A stretch of 7,038 bases of DNA from CAZPAH01 sp964584495 (GTDB lineage: Bacteria > Krumholzibacteriota > Krumholzibacteriia > Krumholzibacteriales > Krumholzibacteriaceae). How positions within the stretch are numbered: the stretch's first letter is position 1; each line of letters begins with the position of its first letter. Shown here piece by piece: positions 4,763 through 7,038 of this stretch. Both the position numbers and the translations under genes were made by a program. The notes under the pieces are model-generated. The model saw nothing but the letters and a program-made list of their open reading frames with translations, had not been told where the DNA came from and ran no database searches. The stretch covers positions 1 to 7,038 of the forward strand of contig CAZPAH010000133.1 in assembly GCA_964584495.1 (NCBI GenBank), given 5' to 3'.

Positions 4763-6832
4763 ATGCTTGGAATACGGAATATAGTGCTTCTGACGCTCTT
4801 CTATATGCTGCTTCTCGCGGTCGCCGTGCTGATGCCCGTATTGAAGTGGATTACGATACCTATCGGGCTGGCGGTAGGGCTGATCTTCATCCTGAATCAA
4901 AGAAGAGAACAAAGAAGCAAGATAGAGATAATCCAGAAACGCCTCAGCAGCCTCCGTGGCGAAGGATTGTTTATAGAGGATAGTATCAAGGGGGGGCAGG
5001 GCGATTTTTTCTACAGAGTTATCCTGACGATCCTTACCGATCTAGAGAGGGTCCTTTTCAAGCTCGTCGAAAAGAATATTCAGCTGCTGAGCCTCAAGGA
5101 AATCGGAAGATCGATAATCAGCTCGATGGATGAGAAGAAGCTTATCGATTCCGTCTTCGAGTATCTTCTGCAGGGAGTGGGTTACAACGAGGCGGCGTTC
5201 ATCCTGCTGAGGAAAAAGAAGCGGTGTTTTCAAGCCGTCGTCTCGATAGAGAAATCGACCAGGATCATACGAAGAGTCCTAAACTTCGACCTGAAGGATC
5301 TGGCCGGAGCGATGCTCAACTCCTTCACATCGGGGAAGGCTTTTCTTATAAAGGATGTAAATATGCATCCGGTACCTGAGGTCGGGGGGGAGGAGTTTTT
5401 CCCGCAGAGCACGATGACATCGTATATATGCGTGCCGTTGATGAAGTCGTCGACAGAAAGCAAATGCTACAACGGGGATAATTGCATTCTGCGCCAGATG
5501 TCGAAAGATGGAATAGGTAGAAGAGAGATGTATCTTTCAAGCAACGAGTGTCTTTCCTGCCCGGAAATCCCTCTCCTGGGAGCGCTGTTGGTCACGGATG
5601 GATACAGGGCCGCTCCTCTTACAAACATTGACCAGGTGACGATAGAAACGGTGGGCTCGCTGGTAGGGTCGAATATCGAAAACTGGATGCTCTACCAGGA
5701 GCTGCGGCAGGAGGAGATTTTCAGGGAAAAGGTGTTCGAGGGTATGATGATGGGGCTTCTGGTCACTGACATGAGTGGAACGATAACCTTTACGAATAGA
5801 TCGGCGATCGAGATGAGCCAGATAAGCGAAGATAAGATTCTGGGAAGGAAGATCGACGAGCTCGTTGTCAGCGAGGAGGGAGACAGTGGGGAATCGCCCG
5901 TATTCAGGGTGCTGAAAGAGGAAAATCCCTTATCCTTCCACTCGGCCTACCTGAGAAGGTTGGATGGGCTCAATATTCCGATTAGAATGAGCGTATCTCA
6001 GCTCATAGGCGACGAGAGCGATTTGCAGGGTGCTATAGTCCTCTTCGCCGATATGAGCGATCTGAAAAGGATGGAGGAGGAGATACGTCATCTGGACCGG
6101 CTCGCCGTTCTGGGCAGGTTCACGTCGGCGATCGCTCACGAGATAAGAAATCCGCTGACCGGAATCGCGGCGGGAATCCAGTACCTGAACAGGAGCCAGG
6201 AACTCTCGAGCGAACAACGAGAGAGCATTTCCTTCATTCTGAACGAGGTGGATCGGCTCAACAGGATAATCACCGACCTGTTCAAGGTCGCTAAACCGAG
6301 AGATCTTCTGTACCAGAAAGTGGATTTCAGAGAGATAGTGGACCGCAGCCACAAGTCGATCGGCGAGCTGTTCCAGACCAAGAGAATCGATTTCAGGACG
6401 AATATAGATGGCGATCTGCTTCCGATCGAGATAGATCCGGACCAGATCACGCAGGTGATGATAAATCTGTTGAAGAATTCGGTCGAGGCCGTCTCGGACG
6501 GGGGTGTTATCGAGATAAATGCGAGAAGGTACACGGGGGGCGACCCGGATGTCGTGAGGGAAAAAGAGAGGGAGATGGTTTGCATAGAGCTATCCGATGA
6601 CGGCCCGGGAATAGAGAAAACGGACATTGACAACGTATTTGAGCCTTTTTTCTCGAAGAAGAAAGGCGGTACCGGGCTGGGACTTTTTGTAACTCAAAGC
6701 ATTATCCAGCATCACCAGGGCAGGATCTCGGTCGTGTCCGAAAAAGACGCCGGCACCGTGTTCAGGGTCTACCTGCCCGTGAGCAGACCGGCAAAGGGAG
6801 GAAAAGTTGAAACCGGTAGTCCTTCTGGTTGA
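4763..6832 (+). CDS. Membrane-anchored GAF-PAS sensor histidine kinase, NtrB-like core
   Basis: This sensor kinase autophosphorylates a His and passes the phosphate to the regulator encoded next to it. The 689 residues start with two membrane helices (about 7-24 and 29-45) joined by a very short loop, so no periplasmic sensor is present and input is probably cytoplasmic. A linker and coiled region (46-112) leads to a GAF-like domain (about 113-312). It carries an insertion with Cys235, Cys241, Cys263 and Cys266. A PAS domain follows (about 320-436), then HisKA with the H-box AIAHEIRNPLTGI (His459), and the catalytic domain with N-box NLLKNSVEA (Asn572), G1 DDGPGI (612-617), F-box FEPFFS (626-631) and G2 GGTGLGL (635-641). 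All kinase motifs are intact. The DRLAVLGRFTSAIAHEIRNPL pattern belongs to the NtrB/AtoS-like class, whose partners are often NtrC-type regulators. The gene overlaps the regulator by 26 nt. The signal sensed is unknown. Confidence 0.95.
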   Translation: MLGIRNIVLLTLFYMLLLAVAVLMPVLKWITIPIGLAVGLIFILNQRREQRSKIEIIQKRLSSLRGEGLFIEDSIKGGQGDFFYRVILTILTDLERVLFKLVEKNIQLLSLKEIGRSIISSMDEKKLIDSVFEYLLQGVGYNEAAFILLRKKKRCFQAVVSIEKSTRIIRRVLNFDLKDLAGAMLNSFTSGKAFLIKDVNMHPVPEVGGEEFFPQSTMTSYICVPLMKSSTESKCYNGDNCILRQMSKDGIGRREMYLSSNECLSCPEIPLLGALLVTDGYRAAPLTNIDQVTIETVGSLVGSNIENWMLYQELRQEEIFREKVFEGMMMGLLVTDMSGTITFTNRSAIEMSQISEDKILGRKIDELVVSEEGDSGESPVFRVLKEENPLSFHSAYLRRLDGLNIPIRMSVSQLIGDESDLQGAIVLFADMSDLKRMEEEIRHLDRLAVLGRFTSAIAHEIRNPLTGIAAGIQYLNRSQELSSEQRESISFILNEVDRLNRIITDLFKVAKPRDLLYQKVDFREIVDRSHKSIGELFQTKRIDFRTNIDGDLLPIEIDPDQITQVMINLLKNSVEAVSDGGVIEINARRYTGGDPDVVREKEREMVCIELSDDGPGIEKTDIDNVFEPFFSKKKGGTGLGLFVTQSIIQHHQGRISVVSEKDAGTVFRVYLPVSRPAKGGKVETGSPSG
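6796..6801 (+). promoter_or_regulatory. Shine-Dalgarno inside the kinase gene, deciding the regulator start
   Basis: GGGAGG, preceded by AAA, lies 5 nt before TTG 6807. It is embedded in the last codons of the histidine kinase and fixes the regulator start upstream of the kinase stop at 6830-6832. Confidence 0.75.
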
Positions 6833-7038
6833 TGACGAAGATACCATCAGGATCTTTCTTGAGAAGACGCTCAATGACGAAGGGTACGAGGCCCTGACGG
6901 CGGCGACCGGAGGGGAGGCGCTGGAGCTCGTAAGGAGCAGGTTGCCCGATCTGGTCTTGCTCGACCTGAAGCTTCCCGATATAAACGGGATCGAGATTCT
7001 CCAGAGGATAAAGGAAGAGCTGCCGGAAATATCGGTGA
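6807..7038 (+). CDS. Response regulator, receiver domain (cut by the window edge)
   Basis: The 77 visible residues, from a TTG start, form most of a CheY-like receiver domain. The acidic pair is Asp9-Asp10 in LLVDDED, and the phosphoacceptor is Asp53 in LVLLDLKLPDINGIEIL. The window ends just before the conserved Thr/Ser strand. It should receive phosphate from the kinase encoded immediately upstream; the 26-nt overlap implies translational coupling and matched amounts. The output domain is not visible. Since the kinase is NtrB-like and a sigma-54-like element occurs upstream of the sugar transferase, an NtrC-type AAA+ activator is likely, but an OmpR- or NarL-type output, or a stand-alone receiver, cannot be excluded. 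Confidence 0.93.
   Translation, partial: MKPVVLLVDDEDTIRIFLEKTLNDEGYEALTAATGGEALELVRSRLPDLVLLDLKLPDINGIEILQRIKEELPEISV

Noticed and set aside
4763..7038. Identification of the two-component pair as PrsK/PrsR of exosortase systems
   Set aside because: PrsK has a large multi-helix N-terminus, while this kinase has only two helices and a Cys-containing GAF plus PAS; no exosortase or PEP-CTERM sequence is in the window.

Overview
The window carries part of an envelope or exopolysaccharide locus from a Gram-negative-type bacterium. The supporting evidence is an OM-style lipoprotein, a bacterial tyrosine autokinase and a phosphoglycosyl transferase. Base composition is moderately GC-rich in coding DNA, with heavy use of ATA, AGG and AGA codons and frequent TTG or GTG starts. 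PGxG-type small membrane modules and fibronectin-type-III lipoproteins are common in the FCB group and in candidate phyla such as Krumholzibacteriota, Eisenbacteria and Zixibacteria, and also in some deltaproteobacteria. An assignment to such a lineage is only an inference, and no genus can be named.

Layout. Positions 1-3547 hold four tightly packed plus-strand genes with gaps of 3 to 22 nt, so they are probably one operon. They are the last 29 codons of an unseen gene (probably a Wzz/GNVR chain-length protein), a CpsD/CapB-type tyrosine autokinase, a secreted or membrane protein built from two tandem PGxG modules, and a lipoprotein with three fibronectin type III-like domains and two other beta-rich segments. 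Positions 3548-3849 are AT-rich and non-coding. They hold a candidate sigma-70 promoter (TTAACA-N17-CATAAT), a candidate sigma-54 -24/-12 element and a perfect dyad. Positions 3850-4662 encode a monotopic phosphoglycosyl transferase with an arginine-rich insertion. After a 100-nt gap with a possible promoter come a membrane-anchored GAF-PAS histidine kinase (4763-6832) and the first 77 codons of its response regulator, which starts inside the kinase gene.

How the genes fit together. The sugar transferase would start a repeat unit on undecaprenyl phosphate. The tyrosine kinase and its membrane partner would control polymerisation and export. The two uncharacterised envelope proteins may take part in export, anchoring or a surface structure. 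The kinase/regulator pair lies beside a sigma-54-like promoter, and its core looks NtrB-like, so a local feedback circuit is plausible. Whether the regulator is an NtrC-type sigma-54 activator cannot be seen, because the window ends inside its receiver domain.

The most unusual points are a four-cysteine insertion in the kinase GAF domain, the internal duplication of the 373-aa protein, the arginine-rich insertion in the sugar transferase, and the regulatory architecture of the 302-bp gap. I saw no mobile element, CRISPR array, tRNA or rRNA.
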